From Phosphoribacter sp964558825 (GTDB lineage Bacteria > Actinomycetota > Actinomycetes > Actinomycetales > Dermatophilaceae), in contig CAZLGB010000086.1 in the NCBI GenBank assembly GCA_964558825.1, forward strand, positions 1 to 13,410: a DNA stretch of 13,410 nt. Reading direction: 5' to 3'. Below, piece after piece: positions 5,399-12,746 of the stretch. The translations under genes and the position numbers were made by a program. The number at the start of each line of letters is the position of its first letter. Within the stretch, counting starts at the first letter, position 1. The notes under the pieces were generated by a model, which had not been told where the DNA came from, did not search any database, and saw only the letters and a list, made by a program, of their open reading frames with translations.

Positions 5399-6349
5399 CC
5401 GTCCACCTCCACCACCGGTCAGGTGACCCTGCGTTTCCTGGCCGCTCCGACCGATGCCGGCCAAGGCGGCGCGGTCAGCGGCGGGCGCATCCTCGAGTGG
5501 ATCGACAAGGCGGGATTCGCTTGCGCTGCAGGCTGGTCGGGGCGCTATTGCGTGACCGCCTATGTCGGCAACATCGACTTCCACCGCCCGGTGCAGGTCG
5601 GCGACCTCGTCGAGGTGTCCGCGCAACTCGTGCTGACCGGGCGGGCGAGCATGACCATCGTCGTCGATGTCGCGTCGGGCAACCCGCGGGTCGGGCGCAC
5701 CGAGCATGCCTTCGAGTGCCGGATGGTGTTCGTCGCCGTCGACGACGACGGCAACACCGTAGAGGTGCCTCGCTGGGATCCGCCGGGCGCCGTGCTGCGG
5801 GCCGCGAAGGCCGACGCGCAGCGCCGGGTCGAGCTGCGCCAGCGCGTGACGACCTTGGTCTCGCAACAGGATTGGGACGGCGACTCGCAGGCCCACGCGG
5901 TGACGCTGCGCTTCCTCGCCGCTCCGACCGACGTCAACTGGGGTGGGAAGGTTCACGGCGGGATCCTCATGCGCTGGCTCGACGAGACGGGCTATGTCTG
6001 CGCCTCCGGTTGGAGCCACTCGCACGTCGTCTCGCGCTTTTCCGGTGGGGTGTCCTTCCTGCGGCCGATCCGCATCGGGGACCTCGTCGAGATCCAAGCC
6101 CGCCTCGTGCGGACGGGCCACACGTCGATGCACGTGGCGCTGCGGGTGCTGGCTGGCAGCCCGCGCACCGGTGAGCTCGCCCTCGCAGCTCAGTGCGCCA
6201 GCGTCTATGTCGCCCTCGATGGCGACGGGCGTCCCGCACCGGTGAGTGTCTGGACGCCACACACCGAGGTCGATCGCGCCTCGCAGCGGCTGGCCGAAGA
6301 ACTCCAACAGGTGCGGGAGGACCCGGCCTTCGCGGTCTCTCGACGCTGA
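5396..6349 (+). CDS. acyl-CoA thioesterase with two tandem hotdog domains
   Basis: The 317-residue protein contains two hotdog domains, at about 10-127 and 169-286. Each starts with the same 11 residues, VTLRFLAAPTD, indicating an internal duplication. Such tandem proteins (ACOT7/BFIT-like and YciA relatives) hydrolyse acyl-CoA to free fatty acid and CoA in the cytoplasm. The second domain has the usual NWGGKVHGG (N181, H187) and WLDETG (D196). In the first, the matching positions are Gly22 and Ser28, though Asp37 (WIDKAG) is kept, so the first half may be structural or only partly active. The ATG at 5396 is supported by a -10 box 6 bases upstream. It converges on argH across 57 bases. Confidence 0.88.
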   Translation: MPSTSTTGQVTLRFLAAPTDAGQGGAVSGGRILEWIDKAGFACAAGWSGRYCVTAYVGNIDFHRPVQVGDLVEVSAQLVLTGRASMTIVVDVASGNPRVGRTEHAFECRMVFVAVDDDGNTVEVPRWDPPGAVLRAAKADAQRRVELRQRVTTLVSQQDWDGDSQAHAVTLRFLAAPTDVNWGGKVHGGILMRWLDETGYVCASGWSHSHVVSRFSGGVSFLRPIRIGDLVEIQARLVRTGHTSMHVALRVLAGSPRTGELALAAQCASVYVALDGDGRPAPVSVWTPHTEVDRASQRLAEELQQVREDPAFAVSRR

Positions 6350-6384
6350 AGGGGGATGCGGGAGTCGGCCGGGTCGCACCCCCT
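6350..6384. terminator. bidirectional terminator-like hairpin
   Basis: AGGGGGATGCG (6350-6360) pairs with CGCACCCCCT (6375-6384), giving 10 pairs with one bulged A and a 14-base loop. It lies between the convergent ends of the thioesterase gene and the arg operon, starting right after the thioesterase stop and 23 bases beyond the argH stop. There is no T-run, so the terminator call is from position and stem strength. Confidence 0.6.
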
Positions 6385-6406
6385 CGCAACAGCCGGGTCA
6401 CCGCGC

Positions 6407-7843
6407 TCAGCGTGTGGTCGTGCTCCGGGTCCACTCGCGCGCGATGTCCAGGGCGACGTGTGCCGCGTCCAACTGCTCGGCCACCCGAGCAGGAGCGGTG
6501 CCACCTCGTGCGTCACGAGAGGCGAGCGAGCCGGCGACCGACAGCACCTCTCGCACCCTGGGAGTGAGGTGCGGGCTGATCGTCGCGAGTTGGGCATCGG
6601 TGAGGTCCCACAGCTCGATGCCGCGCCCCTCGCATTCACGGACGCAGGCACCGGCGACCTCGTGAGCGGTCCGGAACGGCACCCCCTCTCGAACAAGCCA
6701 CTCGGCGATGTCGGTAGCCAGCGCAAAGCCTTGCGGGGCAAGGCTTTCCAGACGCTCGGTGTTGAACGTCAGGGTGGCGACCATGCCCGCGAAGGCCGGC
6801 AGGAGCACAGCCAACGTGTCGATGGCGTCGAAGACCGGCTCCTTGTCCTCCTGCAGGTCGCGGTTGTAGGCGAGCGGGAGACCCTTGAGGGTGGTGAGCA
6901 GGCCGGCCAGATCGCCGACCACTCGCCCCGCCTTGCCGCGCGCGAGCTCGGCGATGTCGGGGTTCTTCTTCTGCGGCATGATGCTCGAGCCGGTCGAGTA
7001 GGCGTCGTCGAGGGTGACATAGGAGAACTCCTTGGTCGCCCAGAGGACGATCTCCTCGGCGAGCCGAGAGAGGTCCACCGCGGTCATCGCCAGGACGAAG
7101 GCAAACTCCGCAGCAACGTCACGGGCGGCAGTGCCGTCGATCGAGTTGGCCACCGAGCGGCTGAAGCCGAGGTCACGGGCGATGGCCTCGGGGTCGAGGC
7201 CAAGCGAGCTGCCCGCGAGTGCCCCTGAGCCGTAAGGCGATTCGTCGGCGCGTCGATCCCAGTCGCGCAAACGGTCGATGTCGCGCAGCAGCGGCCACAC
7301 ATGGGCGAGCAGGTGGTGGGAGAGCAGCACCGGTTGGGCGTGCTGCAGGTGAGTGCGCCCGGGCATCGCCACCCCGAGGTGCGTGGTGGCCTGCGCGAGC
7401 AGCGCCTCCACCACGTCGGCCACGCGCCCGGCGAGGTCACGCGCGGCGTCGCGCAGGCACATCCGCAGCAGCGTGGCGATCTGGTCGTTGCGGCTGCGCC
7501 CCGCGCGCAACCGGCCGCCGACATTGGCTCCGGCACGCTCCATGAGACCGCGCTCCAGAGCTGTGTGGACGTCCTCGTCGGAGGGGTCGGGAGCGAAGGC
7601 CCCTGAGCGCACATCGGCCAGCAACTCGTCCAGCGCCCCGAGCATGGTCGCGAGGTCGGCATCGGACAGCAGCCCCGCTCGGTGCAGCACGCGCGCGTGC
7701 GCCCGTGAGCCGGCGATGTCGTATGCCGCGAGCCTCCAGTCGAAATGGGTGCTGCGGGACAGCTCCGCAAGGGCGTCAGCGGGCCCTCCGGCGAATCGCC
7801 CACCCCAGAGACTGGTGCGCGAGGCCGCCTGGTCGGCGCTCAT
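6407..7843 (-). CDS. argH: argininosuccinate lyase
   Basis: It catalyses the last step of arginine synthesis, splitting argininosuccinate into arginine and fumarate, as a homotetramer in the cytoplasm. The 478-residue protein has the fumarase/aspartase superfamily blocks: GRSRND (115-120), TMLQHAQP-type THLQHAQP (164-171, H165), and the signature GSSIMPQKKNP (285-295), whose loop carries the catalytic Ser. Length is typical. The ATG at 7843 overlaps the argR stop in an ATGA, with GGAG 7 bases upstream, so translation is probably coupled. It is the last gene of the operon, and a hairpin at 6350-6384 follows. Confidence 0.97.
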   Translation of the reverse strand: MSADQAASRTSLWGGRFAGGPADALAELSRSTHFDWRLAAYDIAGSRAHARVLHRAGLLSDADLATMLGALDELLADVRSGAFAPDPSDEDVHTALERGLMERAGANVGGRLRAGRSRNDQIATLLRMCLRDAARDLAGRVADVVEALLAQATTHLGVAMPGRTHLQHAQPVLLSHHLLAHVWPLLRDIDRLRDWDRRADESPYGSGALAGSSLGLDPEAIARDLGFSRSVANSIDGTAARDVAAEFAFVLAMTAVDLSRLAEEIVLWATKEFSYVTLDDAYSTGSSIMPQKKNPDIAELARGKAGRVVGDLAGLLTTLKGLPLAYNRDLQEDKEPVFDAIDTLAVLLPAFAGMVATLTFNTERLESLAPQGFALATDIAEWLVREGVPFRTAHEVAGACVRECEGRGIELWDLTDAQLATISPHLTPRVREVLSVAGSLASRDARGGTAPARVAEQLDAAHVALDIAREWTRSTTTR

Positions 7844-8340
7844 GACGAGGCTCCGGCAAGGGCGAGGAGACGGCCGGCGACAGTCTGGCCGCCGCGGGGA
7901 CTGGAGGTCACGAGCAGGATGGTGTCATCTCCGGCGATGGTGCCCAAGACGTCGGGCAGGTGGGCTTGGTCGATGGTCAGAGCGAGGTGGTTGGCGCACC
8001 CCGGAGGCGTGTGCAGGACAACGAGATTGCCCGATGCCTCCGCGTTGACGAGCAGCTCTTCGAGCAGGCGGCGCAGTCGAGTCGGCACGGCGTCGGCATC
8101 GCCGGCGGCCAGATCCCCCAGGGCCCCGGGGCTGGCGCCGGGCACGGCATACACGAGGGTGCCGCCATGGCGGACCTTGACCGCTCCGAGCTCGCCGAGG
8201 TCGCGCGAGAGCGTGGCCTGGGTGACCTCGACGCCCTGCTCGGCGAGCAGGGTCAGCAACTCGCCCTGCGAGCGGACCAGGCGCGAGGCGATGAGCTCGG
8301 CGATGCGCGCCCGACGAGCGGTCGGGGTGGCGGGGATCAT
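7840..8340 (-). CDS. argR: arginine repressor
   Basis: ArgR is a hexameric repressor that binds ARG boxes when arginine is present. The 166-residue protein has an N-terminal winged helix with VTQATLSRDL (39-48) and a C-terminal arginine-binding/oligomerisation domain with PGCANHLALTID (113-124) and GTIAGDDT (133-140), which contains the Asp pair that contacts arginine. The linker between the domains is Gly/Ala/Asp-rich. It starts inside an ATGA overlap with argD, with GGAGG close upstream, and ends in an ATGA overlap with argH. It is therefore likely autoregulated through the operator upstream of argC at 12733-12746. Confidence 0.96.
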   Translation of the reverse strand: MIPATPTARRARIAELIASRLVRSQGELLTLLAEQGVEVTQATLSRDLGELGAVKVRHGGTLVYAVPGASPGALGDLAAGDADAVPTRLRRLLEELLVNAEASGNLVVLHTPPGCANHLALTIDQAHLPDVLGTIAGDDTILLVTSSPRGGQTVAGRLLALAGASS

Positions 8341-9566
8341 GACGCCTCCCCAAGGCCTTCGAGGATCGACGGAAGGGCCGCGACGAAGGTGTCGAGCTCG
8401 GCCGCCTCGATGACCAACGGCGGGGCGAGGCGGATCGCTTTCGGCGCAACAGCATTGACGAGGAAGCCCGCCTCGCGAGCCCGGGCCATGGCCTCAGCCG
8501 CGACCGGTGCGCGCAGGACGATCGCACGTAACAGCCCGGCGCCTCGCACCTCGGCGACGAGTGGATGGCTGAGGGCGGCCACCGAGGTGACGAGGTGGTC
8601 CCCCATCGCCTGAGCATGGGCGAGCAGACCATCGCTTTCGATCGTCCGCACGACTGCGAGGCCGGCCGCGCACGCGAGCGGATTGCCGCCGAAGGTCGAG
8701 CCGTGCTGGCCGGCAGTGAGCAATCCGGTCGCCGCCGACCCGTAGGTGACCAGCGCCCCGATCGGCACTCCTCCGCCCAGGCCCTTGGCGATCGTCATCG
8801 CATCCGGGACGACCCCGTGGTGCTGCCAGGCAAACCACTCGCCGGTGCGCCCGACCCCGGTCTGGATCTCGTCGAAGATCAGCAGCGCGCCTGCGGCCGT
8901 GGCGAGTTCGCGCGCCGCCTGCAGGTATGCCGGGTCGCCGGGGATGACCCCGCCCTCGCCCTGGATCGGCTCGAGGAGGATCGCGGCGAGGTCGTCGCCG
9001 ACCGAAGCGATCGCGGCCCGCAGCGCCGCCTCGTCGTTGAAGGGGACGTGGACGACCCGGCCGAGCAGTGGCTCGAAGGGCTGGCGATAGGCGGGCTTCC
9101 AGGTGAGCGCCAGCGCCCCGGTCGAGCGGCCATGGAAGGAGCCCTCAGCCGCGATGATCGTGCCGCGCCCGGTGCGCCGCGAGAGCTTGATCGCCGCTTC
9201 GATGGCCTCGGTGCCCGAGTTGGCGAAGAAGACCGCCGACCCGACCGGCGCCTGGGACACCCGGAGCAACTCCTCGGCCAGCTCGATCTGCGGCTCGCTG
9301 GTGAAGAAGTTGGAGACGTGGACGAGCTGGCCGGCCTGCTTGGTCACTGCGTCGACCAGCGCCGGATGACCGTGGCCGAGGACGTTGACGGCGATGCCGC
9401 CGAGCAGGTCGAGATAGCGCGTGCCGTCGACGTCGACGACATAGCACCCCTGGCCGTGCGACAGGACGGTCTGGGGCACCCCGAAGACCGGGAGCAGGGA
9501 CGCGGCATACCGGGAAAGCCATTGCTCCACAGTGCTGCTCGACACGTTGGGCGAGGACGCGCTCAT
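8337..9566 (-). CDS. argD: acetylornithine aminotransferase
   Basis: This PLP enzyme converts N-acetylglutamate semialdehyde to N-acetylornithine using glutamate. It is a class III aminotransferase of 409 residues, the usual length. NSGTEAIEAAIK (116-127) binds the PLP phosphate, FDEIQTGVGRTG (231-242) holds the Asp232 that contacts the PLP ring, and TIAKGLGGG carries the Schiff-base Lys261. The ATG at 9566 overlaps the argB stop in an ATGA, with GAGGT 6 bases upstream. The reading frame is open further upstream, but that part is out-of-frame argB. argD runs directly into argR; the argF often found between them in other actinobacteria is absent. Confidence 0.96.
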   Translation of the reverse strand: MSASSPNVSSSTVEQWLSRYAASLLPVFGVPQTVLSHGQGCYVVDVDGTRYLDLLGGIAVNVLGHGHPALVDAVTKQAGQLVHVSNFFTSEPQIELAEELLRVSQAPVGSAVFFANSGTEAIEAAIKLSRRTGRGTIIAAEGSFHGRSTGALALTWKPAYRQPFEPLLGRVVHVPFNDEAALRAAIASVGDDLAAILLEPIQGEGGVIPGDPAYLQAARELATAAGALLIFDEIQTGVGRTGEWFAWQHHGVVPDAMTIAKGLGGGVPIGALVTYGSAATGLLTAGQHGSTFGGNPLACAAGLAVVRTIESDGLLAHAQAMGDHLVTSVAALSHPLVAEVRGAGLLRAIVLRAPVAAEAMARAREAGFLVNAVAPKAIRLAPPLVIEAAELDTFVAALPSILEGLGEAS

Positions 9567-10495
9567 GCCCACACCTCGCCCTCGGGGTCGGGCAGGACCA
9601 TGGTGCCGATGCCCTCGTCGGTGAAGACCTCGAGCAGGAGCGAGTGCGCCGCCCGCCCGTCGATGACGTGGGCTTGGGGCACGCCGCCCTCGACGGCGCG
9701 GATGCACGCCTCGAGCTTGGGCACCATGCCGGAGTCCACCCGTTCGAGCAGCCGCCGCGCCTCGCCGACGACGATCTGCGAGAGCAGCGAGTCACGGTCG
9801 GGCCAATCGGCATAGACCCCCTCGACGTCGGTGAGGACGACGAGCTTGCGGGCCTCCAGTGCCACCGCCAGCGCCGAGGCCGCGGTGTCGGCGTTGACAT
9901 TGAGCACCTGGCCGGGCTCGTCGAGATCGGGTGCGACCGTCGAGACGACGGGGATGCGTCCAGCCGCGAGAAGGTCTTGCACCGCAGCGGGATTGACGCC
10001 CACGACGTCACCGACGAGGCCGAGGTCGACCTCCTCGCCGTCGACGACCGTCCCCCGCTTGCGAGCCTCGAAGAGGGCCGCGTCCTCGCCGGAGAGGCCC
10101 ACCGCCAGCGGGCCGTGCTGGTTGAGCAGGCCGACGAGCTCGCGCTGGACCTGCCCGGTGAGCACCATCCGGACGACCTCCATGACCTCAGGGGTCGTCA
10201 CCCGCAGCCCGCCCTTGAACTCACTCGTCAGACCCATCCGGGCGAGCATGGCCCCGATCTGCGGACCTCCGCCGTGGACGACGACCGGGCGCAAGCCGGC
10301 ATAGCGCAGGAAGGCGACATCCTGGGCGAAGGCCCGCTTGAGCTCGTCGTCGACCATCGCGTTGCCGCCGTATTTGACGACGACGAGCGCGTCGCGGAAG
10401 CGCTCCAGCCAGGGCAGCGCCTCGACGAGGGTGCTCGCCTTGCCGGCGGCGACCCGGATGGCGGCGGCGTCGATGACCCCGCGCAATGAGCTCAT
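9563..10495 (-). CDS. argB: acetylglutamate kinase
   Basis: It phosphorylates N-acetylglutamate, the second step and usual feedback point of the cyclic arginine pathway. The 310-residue amino acid kinase has VVKYGGNAM (39-47, Lys41), HGGGPQI (74-80), FKGGLRVT (93-100), NVNADTAA (199-206) and SGMVPK (255-260). The N-terminal extension before the kinase core, seen here as about 25 residues, is the part that forms the arginine-sensitive hexamer in other enzymes, so arginine inhibition is likely but inferred. The ATG at 10495 has an excellent ribosome-binding site, AAGGAG at 10509-10504, 8 bases upstream. It is the only gene after argC in this operon not joined to the preceding one by an ATGA overlap. 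Confidence 0.96.
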   Translation of the reverse strand: MSSLRGVIDAAAIRVAAGKASTLVEALPWLERFRDALVVVKYGGNAMVDDELKRAFAQDVAFLRYAGLRPVVVHGGGPQIGAMLARMGLTSEFKGGLRVTTPEVMEVVRMVLTGQVQRELVGLLNQHGPLAVGLSGEDAALFEARKRGTVVDGEEVDLGLVGDVVGVNPAAVQDLLAAGRIPVVSTVAPDLDEPGQVLNVNADTAASALAVALEARKLVVLTDVEGVYADWPDRDSLLSQIVVGEARRLLERVDSGMVPKLEACIRAVEGGVPQAHVIDGRAAHSLLLEVFTDEGIGTMVLPDPEGEVWA

Positions 10496-10517
10496 GAGAG
10501 CGGCTCCTTCGATCGAC
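10496..10517 (-). promoter_or_regulatory. argJ-argB intergenic gap with strong ribosome-binding site
   Basis: The 22-base gap carries AAGGAG at 10509-10504, with 8 bases to the argB ATG. Every other junction in the operon is a 4-base overlap, so this is the one point where ribosomes would have to initiate without direct stop-start overlap. I see no internal promoter in it. Confidence 0.7.
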
Positions 10518-11684
10518 TCAGGTGCTGTAGGCCGAGTTCTCGTGGACGTAGTCGTGGGTGAGGTCGTTGGTCCAGACGGTCGCCGTGGCGTCCCCCGCGT
10601 GCAGGTCCACGACGAGGTGGGTATGCCGCGCGGTCAGGTCGACGAGCGAGCGATCCTCTCCGACCCCGCCGGCCCGGCATACCTCGACACCGTTCATCGT
10701 CACCGCGAGCTGCGCGGGATCGAAGGCCGCGCGGGTCGTGCCGACGGCGGCGAGCACGCGCCCCCAGTTGGGGTCATTGCCGAAGATCGCGCACTTGAAG
10801 AGATTGTTGCGGGCGATGGCCCGAGCCACCTCGAGCGCGTCGGATTCGCTTGCAGCCGTGCGGATCTCGATCTCGATGTCGTGATGGGCACCCTCGGCGT
10901 CGGCGATGAGTTGGCGAGCGAGGTCGCCACACACGGCGGTGACGGCGGCCGTGAGCTCGGCCGCCTCCGGAGTGACTCCCGACGCCCCCGACGCGAGCAG
11001 CAGCACCGTGTCATTGGTCGACATGCAGCCGTCGGAGTCGATCCGGTCAAAGGTGACGGCGGTCGCCGAACGCAGCGCCGCATCGAGGGTGTCGGCGTCG
11101 GCGACCGCGTCGGTCGTCACGACGACGAGCATCGTCGCCAGCGCCGGGGCAAGCATCCCGGCGCCCTTGGCCATGCCGGCGACCGACCAGGAGCCGTCGG
11201 CGCTCACCGACACCGCCTGCTTGCTCACGGTGTCGGTCGTCATGATCGCCGTCGCCGCGGCCGCGTGACCGTCGGGGCTCAGCGCCGCCGCGGCGGCATC
11301 GACGCCCGGTAGGAGCAGATCCATCGGCAACCGCTCGCCGATGAGCCCGGTCGAACACACTGCTACATCCCCTGCGCTGCAGCCGAGCACCTCAGCGACA
11401 TGCTCGGCGGTCCGGTGGGTGTCGAGGAAGCCCGGCGAGCCGGTGCAGGCATTGGCTCCCCCGGAGTTGAGCACGACGGCATCGACCCGGCCGTCGGTGA
11501 CGACCTGGCGGCTCCACGTCACGGGGGCGGCCTCGACGCGGTTGGTCGTGAAGACCGCGGCCGCCACCTGCAGGGGCCCGTCGTTGACGACGAGGGCGAG
11601 GTCAGGTCGGCCGCTCGCCTTGAGCCCGGCCGTCACACCCGCAGCGCGAAAACCCATGGGCAGGTTGACGATCGGCGCGGTCAT
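10518..11684 (-). CDS. argJ: bifunctional glutamate/ornithine acetyltransferase
   Basis: ArgJ transfers the acetyl group from N-acetylornithine to glutamate, making ornithine and recycling the acetyl group. Bifunctional forms also use acetyl-CoA to make N-acetylglutamate. The 388-residue precursor is expected to cut itself between Ala183 and Thr184: KGAGM (173-177) precedes ALATML, and Thr184 becomes the N-terminal nucleophile. The oxyanion loop is CSTGLIG (110-116). Whether this copy is truly bifunctional cannot be read from motifs, though no argA-like gene is in the window. The ATG at 11684 overlaps the argC stop in an ATGA, with AGGAG (11696-11692) 7 bases upstream. Confidence 0.96.
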   Translation of the reverse strand: MTAPIVNLPMGFRAAGVTAGLKASGRPDLALVVNDGPLQVAAAVFTTNRVEAAPVTWSRQVVTDGRVDAVVLNSGGANACTGSPGFLDTHRTAEHVAEVLGCSAGDVAVCSTGLIGERLPMDLLLPGVDAAAAALSPDGHAAAATAIMTTDTVSKQAVSVSADGSWSVAGMAKGAGMLAPALATMLVVVTTDAVADADTLDAALRSATAVTFDRIDSDGCMSTNDTVLLLASGASGVTPEAAELTAAVTAVCGDLARQLIADAEGAHHDIEIEIRTAASESDALEVARAIARNNLFKCAIFGNDPNWGRVLAAVGTTRAAFDPAQLAVTMNGVEVCRAGGVGEDRSLVDLTARHTHLVVDLHAGDATATVWTNDLTHDYVHENSAYST

Positions 11685-12730
11685 GGAGCGACTCCTGTCA
11701 CGGGCAGGCCGGTGGTCTCGGGGAGGCCCAGGGCAAGGTTGACGCACTGGATCGCTCCACCGGCGGTGCCCTTAGTGAGGTTGTCGATTGCGGCCGCGAC
11801 GACGACGCGCCCAGCGCGCTCGTCGAGGGCGACCTGCAGGTGGACGCTGTTGCTGGCGACGACGTCGGCAGTGCGCGGCCAGGTGCCCGCCGGCAGGACG
11901 TGGACGAAGGGCTCGGCGGCATACGCCTGCTCCCACGCCGCCCGGACAGTCGCCGCGTCGGCGGCCACCCCTGGGGCGAGGCGTGCTGTGCACGTCGCGA
12001 GGATCCCGCGGGACATCGGCGCGAGGGTCGGCGTGAAGCTCACCGAGACGGGCGCGCCGGCCGCTGCCGAGAGGTTCTGCTCGATCTCGGGGGTATGCCG
12101 GTGCACTCCCCCGACGCCGTAGGGCGACATCGAGCCCATCACTTCGGAGCCGAGCAGATGGGGCTTGAGCGACTTGCCGGCCCCCGAGGTGCCGGAGGCC
12201 GCGACGATGACGACATCGGCCGGGTCGAGCAGGCCGGCAGCGAAGCCGGGAGCCAACGCCAGCGAGCAGGCTGTCGGATAGCACCCGGGCACCGCGATCC
12301 GATGCGCCCCGGCGAGCTCCGCGCGAGCGCGTCCGCCCCCGGCCCGCGTCAGCTCGGGCAGACCATAGGGCCACTGCCCGGCATACGGCGTGTCGTAGAA
12401 GCTCGTCCACGCGGCGGCATCCTCGAGCCGGAAGTCCGCGCCGCAGTCGGCGACGACGACACCGTCGGGCAGTTGGGCGACGAGCGCCGCCGACGCCCCG
12501 TGCGGCAGCGCGAGGAAGACGATGTCGTGGCCGGCCAGGGTCTCGGGCGACGTCGGCGCGAGGACGCGATCGCCGAGTGGAGTCAGATGAGGATGGACCT
12601 TACGCAGCGCGCGGCCCGCGGACGAGTCCGCCGTGATGGCTCCGATGCTGATCTGCGGATGGGCGAGCAACAGCCGAAGGATCTCTCCCCCGGCGTAGCC
12701 GCTCGCGCCCGCCACTGCCGCCGTCCACAT
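11681..12730 (-). CDS. argC: N-acetyl-gamma-glutamyl-phosphate reductase
   Basis: It reduces N-acetylglutamyl phosphate to the semialdehyde with NADPH. The 349-residue protein has the Rossmann motif GASGYAGGE (8-16) and the catalytic Cys150 in VPGCYPTA, followed by GTSGAGKS and GGVHRHTPE, where the active-site His is expected. Length is normal. It is the first gene of argCJBDRH. The ATG at 12730 has no Shine-Dalgarno, but a TATGAT -10 box ends 8 bases upstream, so a leaderless transcript is likely. The upstream transporter gene ends only 9 bases before it. Confidence 0.96.
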   Translation of the reverse strand: MWTAAVAGASGYAGGEILRLLLAHPQISIGAITADSSAGRALRKVHPHLTPLGDRVLAPTSPETLAGHDIVFLALPHGASAALVAQLPDGVVVADCGADFRLEDAAAWTSFYDTPYAGQWPYGLPELTRAGGGRARAELAGAHRIAVPGCYPTACSLALAPGFAAGLLDPADVVIVAASGTSGAGKSLKPHLLGSEVMGSMSPYGVGGVHRHTPEIEQNLSAAAGAPVSVSFTPTLAPMSRGILATCTARLAPGVAADAATVRAAWEQAYAAEPFVHVLPAGTWPRTADVVASNSVHLQVALDERAGRVVVAAAIDNLTKGTAGGAIQCVNLALGLPETTGLPVTGVAP

Positions 12731-12732
12731 GG

Positions 12733-12746
12733 TGCATGATCATACA
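12733..12746 (-). promoter_or_regulatory. ArgR operator (ARG box) overlapping the argC -10 box
   Basis: The minus strand reads TGTATGATCATGCA, a 14-bp palindrome with one mismatched pair. It fits the TGCAT-N4-ATGCA form that I recall for mycobacterial ARG boxes. It contains TATGAT (12744-12739), the best -10 candidate, so bound ArgR would block RNA polymerase. It also covers the stop codon of the upstream MFS gene. A second ARG box, usual in paired operators, is not clear; AT-rich sequence at 12757-12764 (ATATATTC on the minus strand) is a weak candidate. Confidence 0.65.

Noticed and set aside
5116..6174. A 352-codon plus-strand frame overlapping the glycosylase and thioesterase
   Set aside because: Both genes have strong family motifs in other frames; this frame is Arg-rich and motif-free.
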